DNA of 64,000 bases, taken from contig NZ_CP121106.1 of the NCBI RefSeq assembly GCF_029623755.1, forward strand, positions 2,856,352 through 2,920,351, in the 5' to 3' direction. The notes below the pieces were generated by a model that was not told where the DNA came from, made no database searches, and saw only the letters and a program-made list of their open reading frames with translations. Below are positions 29,744 through 37,802 of the stretch, piece by piece. The translations under genes were made by a program, and so were the position numbers. How positions within the stretch are numbered: position 1 is the first letter of the stretch; each line of letters begins with the position of its first letter. The stretch comes from Altererythrobacter sp. CAU 1644 (GTDB taxonomy: Bacteria; Pseudomonadota; Alphaproteobacteria; Sphingomonadales; Sphingomonadaceae).

Positions 29744-30943
29744 ATGCCCCAGTTCTCAGAAGCCGATCCGATCGTCATTCTTTCCTATGCTCGCACGCCG
29801 ATGGGCGGCATGCAGGGCGCGCTTTCCGATGTTTCCGCAACCGATCTTGGCGCGACCGCGGTGAAGGCAGCAGTCGAGCGTTCCGGAATTGCAGGCGAGA
29901 AGTTCGACCGCGCCTATATGGGCTGCGTTCTTCCCGCCGGGCTTGGCCAGGCACCGGCGCGCCAGGCCATGGTCAAGGCCGGCCTGCCGAGATCGGTCCA
30001 GGCGACAACCGTCAACAAGGTTTGCGGAAGCGGCATGCAGACTGTCATCATGGGTGCCGAAGCGCTTGCCAGTGGTTCGGTCGACTTCGTGGTTGCAGGC
30101 GGCATGGAAAGCATGACCAATGCGCCCTACCTGCTCAAGAAGCACCGCTCCGGCGCGCGTATCGGCCACGATACCGCTTACGATCACATGTTCCTCGACG
30201 GGTTGGAGGATGCCTATGATGCAGGCCGCGCAATGGGCACTTTCGCGCAAGACACAGCGAACGAATATCAGCTCACGCGCGAGGACATGGACGGCTACTC
30301 GATCGAATCGCTGCGCCGCGCCAACGCCGCGATCGAAAGCGGCGCCTTCGCCGACGAGGTCGTGCCTGTCTCCTTCTCGACCCGCGCGGGTGACGTAACC
30401 GTCGATACCGACGAGCAGCCTGGAAAGGGCAAGCCGGACAAGATCCCGACGCTCCGGCCCGCCTTCGCCAAGGACGGCACGATCACCGCTGCGACCTCCA
30501 GCTCGATATCCGACGGTGCTGCCGCTGTCGTTCTGACCCGCGCCAGCCTGGCCGATGCCAACGGCGCCAAGCCGGTAGCCCGGATTGCCGCCCTCGCCGC
30601 GCATGCTCAGGAGCCCAAGGACTTCACCGTGGCCCCCGTCGGCGCGATCAACAAGGTTCTCGACAAGGCCGGATGGACCATCGAGGACGTCGACCTGTGG
30701 GAAGTCAACGAGGCCTTCGCCTGCGTCGCCATGTTCGCCATGCGCGACATCGGGATCCCGCACGAGAAGATCAACGTCAACGGCGGTGCGACCGCGCTCG
30801 GCCACCCGATTGGCGCCAGCGGTACCCGCATTATCGTCACCTTGCTCAACGCGCTCAAGCAGCAGGGCAAGAAGAAAGGCGTGGCCAGCCTCTGCATCGG
30901 CGGTGGCGAAGCAACCGCGATCGCGGTCGAATTGATCGATTGA
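29744..30943 (+). CDS. Acetyl-CoA C-acetyltransferase (thiolase II type)
   Basis: Condenses two acetyl-CoA to acetoacetyl-CoA, or the reverse. 399 residues, the family length. Nucleophile Cys94 in NKVCGSGMQ, the histidine in NVNGGATALGHPIGASG and the second cysteine in LCIGGGEATA are all present. ATG 29744 has AGGA nine bases upstream; further upstream codons lack similarity to thiolases. Divergent from the aldehyde dehydrogenase across 175 bases. No phaB or phaC is nearby, so the pathway (beta-oxidation, ketone or PHB) is not shown by context. Confidence 0.94.
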   Translation: MPQFSEADPIVILSYARTPMGGMQGALSDVSATDLGATAVKAAVERSGIAGEKFDRAYMGCVLPAGLGQAPARQAMVKAGLPRSVQATTVNKVCGSGMQTVIMGAEALASGSVDFVVAGGMESMTNAPYLLKKHRSGARIGHDTAYDHMFLDGLEDAYDAGRAMGTFAQDTANEYQLTREDMDGYSIESLRRANAAIESGAFADEVVPVSFSTRAGDVTVDTDEQPGKGKPDKIPTLRPAFAKDGTITAATSSSISDGAAAVVLTRASLADANGAKPVARIAALAAHAQEPKDFTVAPVGAINKVLDKAGWTIEDVDLWEVNEAFACVAMFAMRDIGIPHEKINVNGGATALGHPIGASGTRIIVTLLNALKQQGKKKGVASLCIGGGEATAIAVELID

Positions 30944-30952
30944 ACAATATTT

Positions 30953-30966
30953 CGCCATTTTTGGCG
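30953..30966 (+). terminator. Weak hairpin after the thiolase gene
   Basis: CGCCA-TTTT-TGGCG forms a 5-bp stem starting ten bases after the thiolase stop. The T residues lie in the loop rather than after the stem, so termination here is uncertain. Confidence 0.3.
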
Positions 30967-31014
30967 ACTCGTGTTAGGTCCCCTTCCGGTCCATCGATCG
31001 GGAAGGGATTTTTC

Positions 31015-31401
31015 TTGCGCAATTGGGCGAGTCTCGCTGCAATTATCTGTCTCGCCGCCTGCAATGCGGAGGCAGGGCCCGATGGTCCCGCCGCGGGCGA
31101 TCCGGGCACCTATACGCGCATGATGCCCGACGGAGTACTCAACACGACGGTGGTCCGGGCTGACGGCACCTACGAGACGTCGCTCGGCAAGACGACGACC
31201 CGCGGCAAGGTTCGGACCGAGGGTGACAAGACCTGCTTCACCGCGGAAGCGGAAGGAGCGCAGGAAGCGTGCTGGACAAACGGACCAATACGGCCTGGAG
31301 GAACCTTCGAGAGCACAAATGCGTCGGGTGATACCTTCACGATTACCTATTCAAGCGAATTGCCTGCCGAGAAGGCAGCGGGAGCTGAAGCAGCCGAGTA
31401 G
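31015..31401 (+). CDS. Small lipoprotein, tandem paralogue 1
   Basis: A 128-residue lipoprotein with a type II signal peptide ending L-A-A-C at Cys16. It starts at TTG 31015; GGAAGGG sits upstream, and this start places the lipobox cysteine at residue 16 exactly as in its three neighbours. The mature part has the array's repeat pattern: G-T-Y ... A-D-G-T-Y-E-T ... G-D-K-T-C-F ... C-W-T-N-G, with two cysteines that could pair. Probably attached to a periplasm-facing membrane leaflet. Function unknown. Confidence 0.8.
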   Translation: MRNWASLAAIICLAACNAEAGPDGPAAGDPGTYTRMMPDGVLNTTVVRADGTYETSLGKTTTRGKVRTEGDKTCFTAEAEGAQEACWTNGPIRPGGTFESTNASGDTFTITYSSELPAEKAAGAEAAE

Positions 31402-31443
31402 CGGCATATGACGGGGTCGCATTCTTTCAAAAGGGGAATTGCG

Positions 31444-31845
31444 ATGAAGCAGTGGTTAGGATTGGCATCGGTTCTCGTGCTCGCGGCGTGTTCGCAGGCC
31501 GAGGCTCCGGAACCTGAAGACAACATCGCCGACAAGGAAAGCGTCGAGTCCGTGGTGGCCGGCGGTTCTGGCGTCTATGAAGTCGCAACCGAAGATGGCC
31601 GGGTCGCGCAGACCGTCATGAGAGACGACGGCACCTATACCGACACCGATCCGGACGGCAATGTCACCGAAACGGGCACATACAAAACCGATGGCGACCG
31701 AACCTGCTTCGATCCCGAAGGGGATGATGCCGAATATTGCTTCACCAACGGGCCGCTGGCCGAGGACGGTACCTTCAGTACCACTCGCGATGGCGAAGCT
31801 GAGCCTATCACTGTCAAGCGGGTCGGCGACGTGCCGGCTGAATGA
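31444..31845 (+). CDS. Small lipoprotein, tandem paralogue 2
   Basis: 133 residues with signal MKQWLGLASVLVLAAC, lipidated Cys16. The mature domain is acidic, with DDGTYTDTDPDGNVTETGTY and RTCFDPEGDDAEYCFTNGP as the core. ATG 31444 with GGGGAA upstream is preferred over the earlier ATG 31408, which would bury the signal peptide. Closest to copies 3 and 4 in its motif spelling. Confidence 0.82.
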   Translation: MKQWLGLASVLVLAACSQAEAPEPEDNIADKESVESVVAGGSGVYEVATEDGRVAQTVMRDDGTYTDTDPDGNVTETGTYKTDGDRTCFDPEGDDAEYCFTNGPLAEDGTFSTTRDGEAEPITVKRVGDVPAE

Positions 31846-31911
31846 TTTCGTTGCCGCCCCCCGACATGGGGCGGATTCGAATTGGGTCGCATTCTTGGAA
31901 AGGGAACTGCG

Positions 31912-32310
31912 ATGAAGAAATGGATTGCACTGGTATCGATTGCGGCGCTTGCCGCCTGTTCTTAAGCGGAAGCTCCGGTTGAGGAAGCCGCTGAAGAGGT
32001 CGCCGAAGCACCTGCCGCCAACGAAGGCCCGGGCACTTTTGAGGTGACCTATGCCGACGGTAGCGTGGGAACTGTCACGACCACCGCTGAAGGGACATTC
32101 ACCGCGAGCATCGGCGAGGAAACGGGCGCGGGGACGATTACCGAGGCCGACGGCAAGATCTGCTTCGACCCCGAAGGCGATGATCCCGAGCAGCCGACGA
32201 ACTGCTGGACCAACAGCGAAGTGGGCGAGGACGGCAGCTGGACCTCGACTTCCGACACCGGTGAAGTCGTGACCGTTCGCCGCGCCGAAGAAGCAGCCGC
32301 CGAGAGCTAA
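31912..32310 (+). pseudogene. Lipoprotein paralogue 3, interrupted by TAA after the lipobox
   Basis: The frame reads MKKWIALVSIAALAACS and then TAA at 31963-31965, followed without frameshift by AEAPVEEAAEEVAEAP and a complete paralogue body ending at 32310. Copies 2 and 4 have Q (CAG) or E (GAG) at this codon, so a single C-to-T or G-to-T change from CAA or GAA explains the stop. As written only a 17-residue signal fragment would be made. The body retains coding character, pointing to a recent event, stop read-through, or a base-call error. Leader and ribosome-binding site (AAAGGGAA) are intact. Confidence 0.8.
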
Positions 32311-32352
32311 GGTCCCAGCTGACAGGGTTCGCGCTATTCGAAAGGAATATTT

Positions 32353-32754
32353 ATGAAAAGATGGATTGCACTTGCGAGTGTCGCGGCCCTGGCCGCTTGC
32401 AGCGAGGCCGAAGCGCCCGCTCCCGAGCCGACGGAAGAGGTGGTGGAAGTCCCGATGGCGGTCGATGGTGGACCGCTGGCGGGTAGCTACGCTACCACCG
32501 ATAGCAACGGAGGTAAGGCCGTCTGGACCTTGGCAGAGGACGGGACCTTCACCCTCGCCGCCGATGGGGCGGACCCGGTAACCGGAACCTACTCGAATAC
32601 GCCGGGTGACGACGGAGCCACCTTCTGCGCCGATCCCGAGGGCGACGACGCAGGCGAAACCTGCTTCGCGATCTCGAACCCGGCCGAAGACGGCACCTGG
32701 ACCGCTACCGATCCTGACGGCAATGTTCTGACGGTATCGCGTAGCGAGGGCTGA
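32353..32754 (+). CDS. Small lipoprotein, tandem paralogue 4
   Basis: 133 residues; signal MKRWIALASVAALAAC with Cys16, an acidic linker (APAPEPTEEVVEVP), then the array's core with ATFCADPEGDDAGETCF and the closing GTWTATDPDGNVLTVSR. GAAAGGA precedes ATG 32353. A strong hairpin terminator follows at 32779, closing the array. Confidence 0.83.
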   Translation: MKRWIALASVAALAACSEAEAPAPEPTEEVVEVPMAVDGGPLAGSYATTDSNGGKAVWTLAEDGTFTLAADGADPVTGTYSNTPGDDGATFCADPEGDDAGETCFAISNPAEDGTWTATDPDGNVLTVSRSEG

Positions 32755-32778
32755 AGACTTCCTTCAGTGGCTAACCGA

Positions 32779-32805
32779 GAAGGCGGTCCCGTTGGGGCCG
32801 CCTTC
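32779..32805. terminator. Hairpin between convergent genes
   Basis: GAAGGCGG (32779-32786) pairs with CCGCCTTC (32798-32805); an inner T-G wobble and CCC/GGG extend the stem to about 12 bp with a GTT loop. Followed by only two T residues on the plus strand. It lies between the last lipoprotein gene and the convergent SH3 gene and could serve both strands. Confidence 0.65.
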
Positions 32806-32811
32806 TTCGCA

Positions 32812-33282
32812 TCAGGGCTCGCCTACGCCCCACAGTCGGTCGGCGGGTACCCATCCAGAGTGCCCGTCCGTGTTGAACTCGCACCACCCCCCGTCGCACT
32901 TGCCGAGCATCCCGACAACTCCGGGCTCGGCATTCCATTTCAATTTGGCTGACGCGCTGGGTGCCTCGCGAATCGGCATGAGTCCATCGCCGATCACGAT
33001 CGCGCTACGCTCCGGGCTGAGCAGGCGGGCGACCACCCAACCTTGCGTCCCGTCAGGATCCTGGATTAACCGCCAACCTTCCCGAACGCGAACCACCTTC
33101 ACCGGCAGCCCCTTGCGCTTGTACACCCAGTCGATGCGGTAATCCGCGCTGGGGCCGACGCGCATGTTGAGCTCACTGGCCCGGATCGAGGCCCAATAGG
33201 GGGTTTCGCGATTTTGCGCAGTCAGCGGAACAGCCAGGAGGGACGCGCAAGAGCATGCAAGGAAGATGGAGAGGTGCTTCAT
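32812..33282 (-). CDS. Secreted bacterial SH3-domain protein
   Basis: 156 residues with a signal peptide (MKHLSIFLACSCASLLAVPLTAQ). The mature part contains two SH3-like repeats: ASELNMRVGPSADYRIDWVY...GWRLIQDPDGTQGWV and, less clearly, LMPIREAPSASAKLKW...GWCEFNTDGHSGWVP. Such DUF1058/SH3_3 proteins bind envelope components, often peptidoglycan. Divergent from the 2-hydroxyacid dehydrogenase gene. Confidence 0.85.
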   Translation of the reverse strand: MKHLSIFLACSCASLLAVPLTAQNRETPYWASIRASELNMRVGPSADYRIDWVYKRKGLPVKVVRVREGWRLIQDPDGTQGWVVARLLSPERSAIVIGDGLMPIREAPSASAKLKWNAEPGVVGMLGKCDGGWCEFNTDGHSGWVPADRLWGVGEP

Positions 33283-33376
33283 ATCTTTGCGATTTATAGC
33301 GCCCTCGCCCCACTTCCTTCAAGCGACCATCGTTCGCCGCTTGACCGAGGCCGTGCCTAGGCCCTAGCCCGCTCTC

Positions 33377-34393
33377 ATGGCAGAGACTGCAGCGACGATG
33401 CGCAAACCAATCGAGGGCAAACCCAAGGTCGTGGTGACCCGCCACCTGATGCCTGCGGTGGAAGCGCGCATGGTCGAATTGTTCGATACCACGCTCAATG
33501 AGGAGGATCGCCCCTTCTCGCGCGACGAACTGATTGCCGCGATGCAAGATACCGATGTGTTGGTCCCTACCGTGACCGACCGCATCGATGCCGAGATGAT
33601 TGCCCAGGCGGGCGAACGGTTGAAGCTCATCGCCAGTTTCGGCGCGGGGACCGAGCATATCGATCTCAGGGCGGCAGCAGCTCGCAAGATCATGGTCACC
33701 AACACGCCAAGCGTATTCACCGATGACACGGCTGACATCGCGATGTGCGGGATCATTGGCGTGCCCCGACGCATTCGGGAAGGCGTGGAACTGGTCCGCC
33801 GCGGGCAATGGACTGGATGGGCTCCCTCAAGGATGCTGGGACGCAAACTCGGCGGCAAGGTGCTGGGGATTGTCGGCATGGGCCGGATCGGCCAGGCCGT
33901 GGCGCACCGCGCACGCGCCTTTGGCCTCGAGATCGCGTACCACAACCGCAAGCGCCTTCCCGAAGCTGTCGAGCGCATGTTTCACGCACGGCATGTCGAG
34001 AGCCTCGACGAATTGCTCGCGCAGGCCGACATCGTGACGCTGCACAGCCCGCTAACCGAGGAAACCCGCGGCATGATCGATGCTCGGAGGTTGGCGCTGA
34101 TGAAGCCCGGCGCCTCGATCATCAACACGGCGCGCGGCGAACTGATCGACCAGGAAGCGCTGATTGCGGCACTGGAGAGCGGTCACCTACTTGGCGCAGG
34201 GCTCGACGTCTATCCCGAAGAGCCGCGAGTCGACCCGCGGTTGATCCGGCACCCCAACGTCATGACCTTGCCCCATATCGGCAGCGCGACCGCCGAAGGC
34301 CGCGAGGCATCGGGCGAGAAGGTCATCGCCAATATCCGCTTCTGGATGGACGGGCATCGCCCGCCCGATCAGGTGCTTGAAGGGCTGGTTTAG
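33377..34393 (+). CDS. D-isomer-specific 2-hydroxyacid dehydrogenase
   Basis: NAD(P)-dependent reductase of 2-oxoacids such as glyoxylate or hydroxypyruvate; 338 residues. Nucleotide-binding GIVGMGRIGQAV, catalytic arginine in NTARGELID, glutamate in DVYPEEP and histidine in LPHIGSATAEGR are all in place. The close match to the glyoxylate/hydroxypyruvate reductase subgroup is suggested by SFGAGTEHIDL and RGQWTGWAPSRMLG. The exact substrate cannot be read from sequence. Confidence 0.93.
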   Translation: MAETAATMRKPIEGKPKVVVTRHLMPAVEARMVELFDTTLNEEDRPFSRDELIAAMQDTDVLVPTVTDRIDAEMIAQAGERLKLIASFGAGTEHIDLRAAAARKIMVTNTPSVFTDDTADIAMCGIIGVPRRIREGVELVRRGQWTGWAPSRMLGRKLGGKVLGIVGMGRIGQAVAHRARAFGLEIAYHNRKRLPEAVERMFHARHVESLDELLAQADIVTLHSPLTEETRGMIDARRLALMKPGASIINTARGELIDQEALIAALESGHLLGAGLDVYPEEPRVDPRLIRHPNVMTLPHIGSATAEGREASGEKVIANIRFWMDGHRPPDQVLEGLV

Positions 34394-34517
34394 TCGCCTC
34401 CAGCAATTCTGCGGCAATAAGGTTTCGCGCAGACTTGTCCGCCCGTGTGATAATGTCCTAACCCCGCGAAGGTTCGCGCGCCGAAGAGTTCTCGCGCACC
34501 GCCGGGAGGATTCGGTA

Positions 34518-35816
34518 ATGAAGCGTTTGGCCGCATGTTTCGTGATGCTGGCGAGCACACCTTTCGCCGTTGCCGCGCAGGAAACCGCAATCGCAACCAA
34601 TGACAGCGGCGATAGCGCCTGGATCCTCACAGCCTCTGCGCTCGTCCTGATGATGACCCTGCCCGGGCTTGGCCTGTTCTACGGAGGATTGGTCCGCGCC
34701 AAGAACGTACTCTCGGTCCTGCTCCAATGCGGCGCGATCGCCGCTTTGGCATCAGTCCTGTGGGTCGTGGTGGGGTACACTCTCGCCTTCGGCCAGGTGT
34801 CGGGAGGCTGGCTTGGCGCGGGGAATGCATGGATGCTGATTGATCTCGGCGACCTGCGATTGGGCACTTCGATGCCGGAAAGCACCTTCGTGCTGTTCCA
34901 GATGACCTTTGCCATCATCACCCCGGCGTTGATGGTGGGCGCGTGGGTCGACCGCGCCCGTTTCGGCTGGGTGCTTGGCTTCAGCGCGCTCTGGGGGCTC
35001 GTGGTCTATGCCCCTGTCGCGCATTGGGTCTGGGGCGGCGGATGGCTCGCAAGTCAGTTCGGAGTGCTCGATTTCGCCGGTGGGATCACAGTTCACACAA
35101 CGGCAGGGGTCTCGGCGCTGGTCATCGCCTTGCTGCTCGGGAAGCGCGACGGTTTCCCCATCCGCCTGATGCTGCCGCATGCTCCGGTGCTCACCATGAT
35201 CGGCGCGGCCATGCTGTGGGTCGGCTGGTTCGGTTTCAACGGCGGATCGGCTTTCGCCGCGACCGACGATGCCTCGGCCGCGATCATCAACACGCATGTT
35301 GCCGCGAGCTCGGCAGCGCTCGTCTGGTTGCTGGTAGAACGGTTTACTGTCGGCAGGCCGACCAGCATCGGCTGGGCCACCGGCGCTATTGCCGGCCTCG
35401 CCACGGTAACTCCTGCCGCCGGGTTCATCTCGCCGGGCGCGGCCATCCTGTTTGGCGCTGCGGCTGGCGTGATCTGTTACGCCGCGATCCAGCTGGTGAA
35501 ATTCCGCCTCAAGATCGACGATTCGCTCGATGTGTTCGCCGTGCACGGCATCGGCGGGATGCTCGGCACCATGCTGCTCGGCGCGTTCCTGTCGCCCTCT
35601 TTCGGCGGTACTGGCTATGCGGAAGGCATGAGCATGGGCACGCAGCTTGGCTCGCAAGCCTTCGCGATCGCGGTCGTCGCCGTCTACAGCGCCATCGCGA
35701 GCGCGATCCTCGCCCTGATGGTCAGCCTGCTGTTCCCGATGCGTGTTTCAAAGGACGAGGAGACCGAGGGGCTCGACATCACCAGCCACGGCGAACGCGG
35801 CTGGGAAATGGACTGA
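34518..35816 (+). CDS. amt: Ammonium transporter (Amt/MEP family)
   Basis: Membrane channel for ammonium; 432 residues with a cleavable signal (MKRLAACFVMLASTPFAVAAQ) and 11 helices. The twin pore histidines are seen in APVAHWVWGGG and in DVFAVHGIGGMLG; LPGLGLFYGGLVRAKN and GWFGFNGGSAF are family signatures. ATG 34518 places the signal peptide correctly. No glnK/glnB regulator gene is adjacent on either side, which is unusual for this family. Confidence 0.95.
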   Translation: MKRLAACFVMLASTPFAVAAQETAIATNDSGDSAWILTASALVLMMTLPGLGLFYGGLVRAKNVLSVLLQCGAIAALASVLWVVVGYTLAFGQVSGGWLGAGNAWMLIDLGDLRLGTSMPESTFVLFQMTFAIITPALMVGAWVDRARFGWVLGFSALWGLVVYAPVAHWVWGGGWLASQFGVLDFAGGITVHTTAGVSALVIALLLGKRDGFPIRLMLPHAPVLTMIGAAMLWVGWFGFNGGSAFAATDDASAAIINTHVAASSAALVWLLVERFTVGRPTSIGWATGAIAGLATVTPAAGFISPGAAILFGAAAGVICYAAIQLVKFRLKIDDSLDVFAVHGIGGMLGTMLLGAFLSPSFGGTGYAEGMSMGTQLGSQAFAIAVVAVYSAIASAILALMVSLLFPMRVSKDEETEGLDITSHGERGWEMD

Positions 35817-35817
35817 T

Positions 35818-37392
35818 CTACAGCCCCAGGTCCCTTAACGCGCGCTCGATGACTTCGCGGGCCGGACCTTCGCTGAAGGGAAAAGCCTGAAGGAACTCTG
35901 CGGCGCTCGGTTCGACCGACTGGCGCGATCGCGCCAGCCACGCCTGCGCCTTGTCCGGTTCGCCGTTGAGGTGGGCACCGATTGCCGCGATCAGCTTGAT
36001 GTGGCGATGCGCCCCGGGAGTGTTTGCCGCCTGCTCACCAAGCTCGGCTCCGGCCTCGGTATTGCCGCTCGTCATATGCGCGAAGGCGCGGGTCGCCACC
36101 ATTGCAAAGCGCAGCGGATCGAGCGGGCTCAGTTCGAGCGCCAGCGCCGCGTCCTTGTCGCCCGCCTCGCTCTCGCCTGCCAGCGTTTCCGCCCACGCCT
36201 TGGCATAGACACCTTGAGCATAGTTTGGACTCAGCACCGTCGAGTGCTCGAGCGAGGTGATGCTCGCGCGGAGATCCCCCTCCAGCCAGTGCGTCCGGCC
36301 GAGATTGAAATGCGCGAATGGATCAAGCGAATCGGTTTGCACCGCGCGTTCGGCAAAGGCCTTTGCCGCCGCCACTTCACGGTCGCGGTCGACCGCGCCA
36401 TGTAGAAATGCGTTCTGGAAGTGGGTGAAGGATAGCCCACCGTAGGCGCGGGCGAAGTGCGGGTCCTGATCGACCGCACGGGCAAACAACACGGCCGCCC
36501 GCTGATTGTCCGCACCGTTGAAGCGGAACATGTGATCGAGCCCGAGATGATAGGCCGACCAGGCATCGAGCTGCGTATCCGGCAGCAAGCGCGCGCGCTG
36601 TGCCTCGTGCATCGGTATGCGCTGTTCGACATTGGCGATGACGCTGCCGAGGATCGTCTCACGCAAATGCGACGCCTCGTCCGCTGCACCGCGATAACGC
36701 TCGTTCCAGATCACGCCACCACTGCGGACGTCGGAAAGCTCGACGCGAATGATAACATCGCTGCCGGCAGTCTCGACGCTCCCGCTCAGGATGTAGCGGA
36801 CCTTGAGCGTGGTACCCACTGCGGCGAAATCGGCATCGCCGCTGTTGAACCGGAACGAAGAACCGCGAGCAATGACGAAGAGATAACGCAAGCGAGCAAG
36901 GTCGGTGATGAGTTCATCGGGCAGTGCTGCCGCCATGAAATCGAAGCGGCCCGGCTCGCCTACGATACGAAACGGCAGTACTGCGATCGATGGCCGCGTC
37001 GTCTCGTGCTCGGCCAACGGTGCGTCACGTGTGGGCGCAGTTTCCCATTGTCCGCGTTGCTGTCGCAGCTCCGTTTCCAGTTTGCCGACAAAGCGGAACC
37101 CGCGCCCGTGCACCGTCCTGATCAGGCGCTGGGCTTTGCCATCGTCGCCGATTGCTTGCCGCGCCGACTTGATGCGCGAGGAGACCGCTGTCTCCGACAC
37201 GATGCGCCCGCCCCAAACTTTCTCGATCAGCTCATCCTTGTCGACCATGCGCTCGGCATTGGCGACGAGCAACAGCAGCAGCGAAAGCACCTGGGGCTCG
37301 ATCTGCACCGGCACCCCGCCTTCGCGCAACTCGAAGCGCGCGGGATCGAGTTCGAAACGATCAAACCGGTAAAGGACGACATCTGACGGCAT
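35818..37392 (-). CDS. CadC-type winged-helix regulator with TolB-like and TPR domains
   Basis: 524 residues. Residues about 8-105 form an OmpR/PhoB-like DNA-binding domain (YRFDRFELDPARFELREGG, KDELIEKVWGGRIVSETAVSSRI, TVHGRGFRFVG). Residues about 130-260 resemble the FlgO/TolB-N-like domain of CadC-like regulators (SIAVLPFRIVGEPGR, LARLRYLFVIARGSSFRF, YILSGSVETAG). The rest has TPR helices (HLGLDHMFRFNG, AYGGLSFTHFQNAF, FNLGRTHWLEGDL). No membrane segment lies between them, unlike CadC itself. Divergent from the tautomerase gene, which it may control. Confidence 0.85.
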   Translation of the reverse strand: MPSDVVLYRFDRFELDPARFELREGGVPVQIEPQVLSLLLLLVANAERMVDKDELIEKVWGGRIVSETAVSSRIKSARQAIGDDGKAQRLIRTVHGRGFRFVGKLETELRQQRGQWETAPTRDAPLAEHETTRPSIAVLPFRIVGEPGRFDFMAAALPDELITDLARLRYLFVIARGSSFRFNSGDADFAAVGTTLKVRYILSGSVETAGSDVIIRVELSDVRSGGVIWNERYRGAADEASHLRETILGSVIANVEQRIPMHEAQRARLLPDTQLDAWSAYHLGLDHMFRFNGADNQRAAVLFARAVDQDPHFARAYGGLSFTHFQNAFLHGAVDRDREVAAAKAFAERAVQTDSLDPFAHFNLGRTHWLEGDLRASITSLEHSTVLSPNYAQGVYAKAWAETLAGESEAGDKDAALALELSPLDPLRFAMVATRAFAHMTSGNTEAGAELGEQAANTPGAHRHIKLIAAIGAHLNGEPDKAQAWLARSRQSVEPSAAEFLQAFPFSEGPAREVIERALRDLGL

Positions 37393-37511
37393 TTATGGAG
37401 GCAATCTCCATGAAATCTCCAGACCCTCTCCAAGCATCCCCAGATTGGCGCGGATATCAAGGGGGCATCGGATCAAGAGCGATCCGGACCAAACTTTGAA
37501 TGGAGGAAAAT

Positions 37512-37727
37512 ATGCCGCTCGTAACTATCGATGTGATCAAGGACGTCTTCACCGCCGAGGAAAAGGCCGAGCTGATCGAGAATGTCACTGAAGCCATGAT
37601 CAAGGTCGAAGGCGAAGGAATGCGCCAGGTGACCTGGGTTCGCATCATGGAGGTCGAACAGGGCGACTGGGCGATCGGAGGCAACCGCCTCGGTGCAGAT
37701 GACGTGCAGGCGCTCAAGGCCGCCTGA
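37512..37727 (+). CDS. 4-oxalocrotonate-tautomerase-family protein
   Basis: A 71-residue protein starting [13 protein letters not shown]; after methionine removal Pro1 is the catalytic base of the tautomerase superfamily. ATG 37512 is chosen over 37500 because GGAGG sits seven bases before it and only this start gives the Pro1 terminus. Length is near the 62-residue 4-OT subunit with a short extension ([11 protein letters not shown]). The gene stands alone next to a regulator rather than in a catechol pathway, so the natural substrate is unknown. Confidence 0.88.
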   Translation: MPLVTIDVIKDVFTAEEKAELIENVTEAMIKVEGEGMRQVTWVRIMEVEQGDWAIGGNRLGADDVQALKAA

Positions 37728-37748
37728 AGCTACACACCCAAAGAGATC

Positions 37749-37790
37749 CCCGCATCGGAGAGCTTCGACGGCTCCCCGGTGCGGGTTTCG
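37749..37790 (+). terminator. Rho-independent terminator after the tautomerase gene
   Basis: CCCGCATCGG (37749-37758) pairs with CCGGTGCGGG (37776-37785), 10 bp with one T-G wobble, followed by TTT. It lies 22 bases after the stop. Confidence 0.75.
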
Positions 37791-37802
37791 CCTTGTCCGG
37801 GA

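Larger units (their letters stand above)
31015..32754 (+). repeat. Tandem array of four paralogous lipoprotein genes
   Basis: Four same-strand copies (31015, 31444, 31912 and 32353 starts) share a 16-residue lipobox signal, an acidic linker and a C-F-D-P-E-G-D-D-like cysteine motif. The 5' leaders are also related: GGGTCGCATTCTT at 31414-31426 recurs exactly at 31884-31896, and GGGTTCGCGCTATTC before copy 4 is a diverged form. Copying of whole units with their leaders by tandem duplication is the simplest explanation. Confidence 0.85.
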
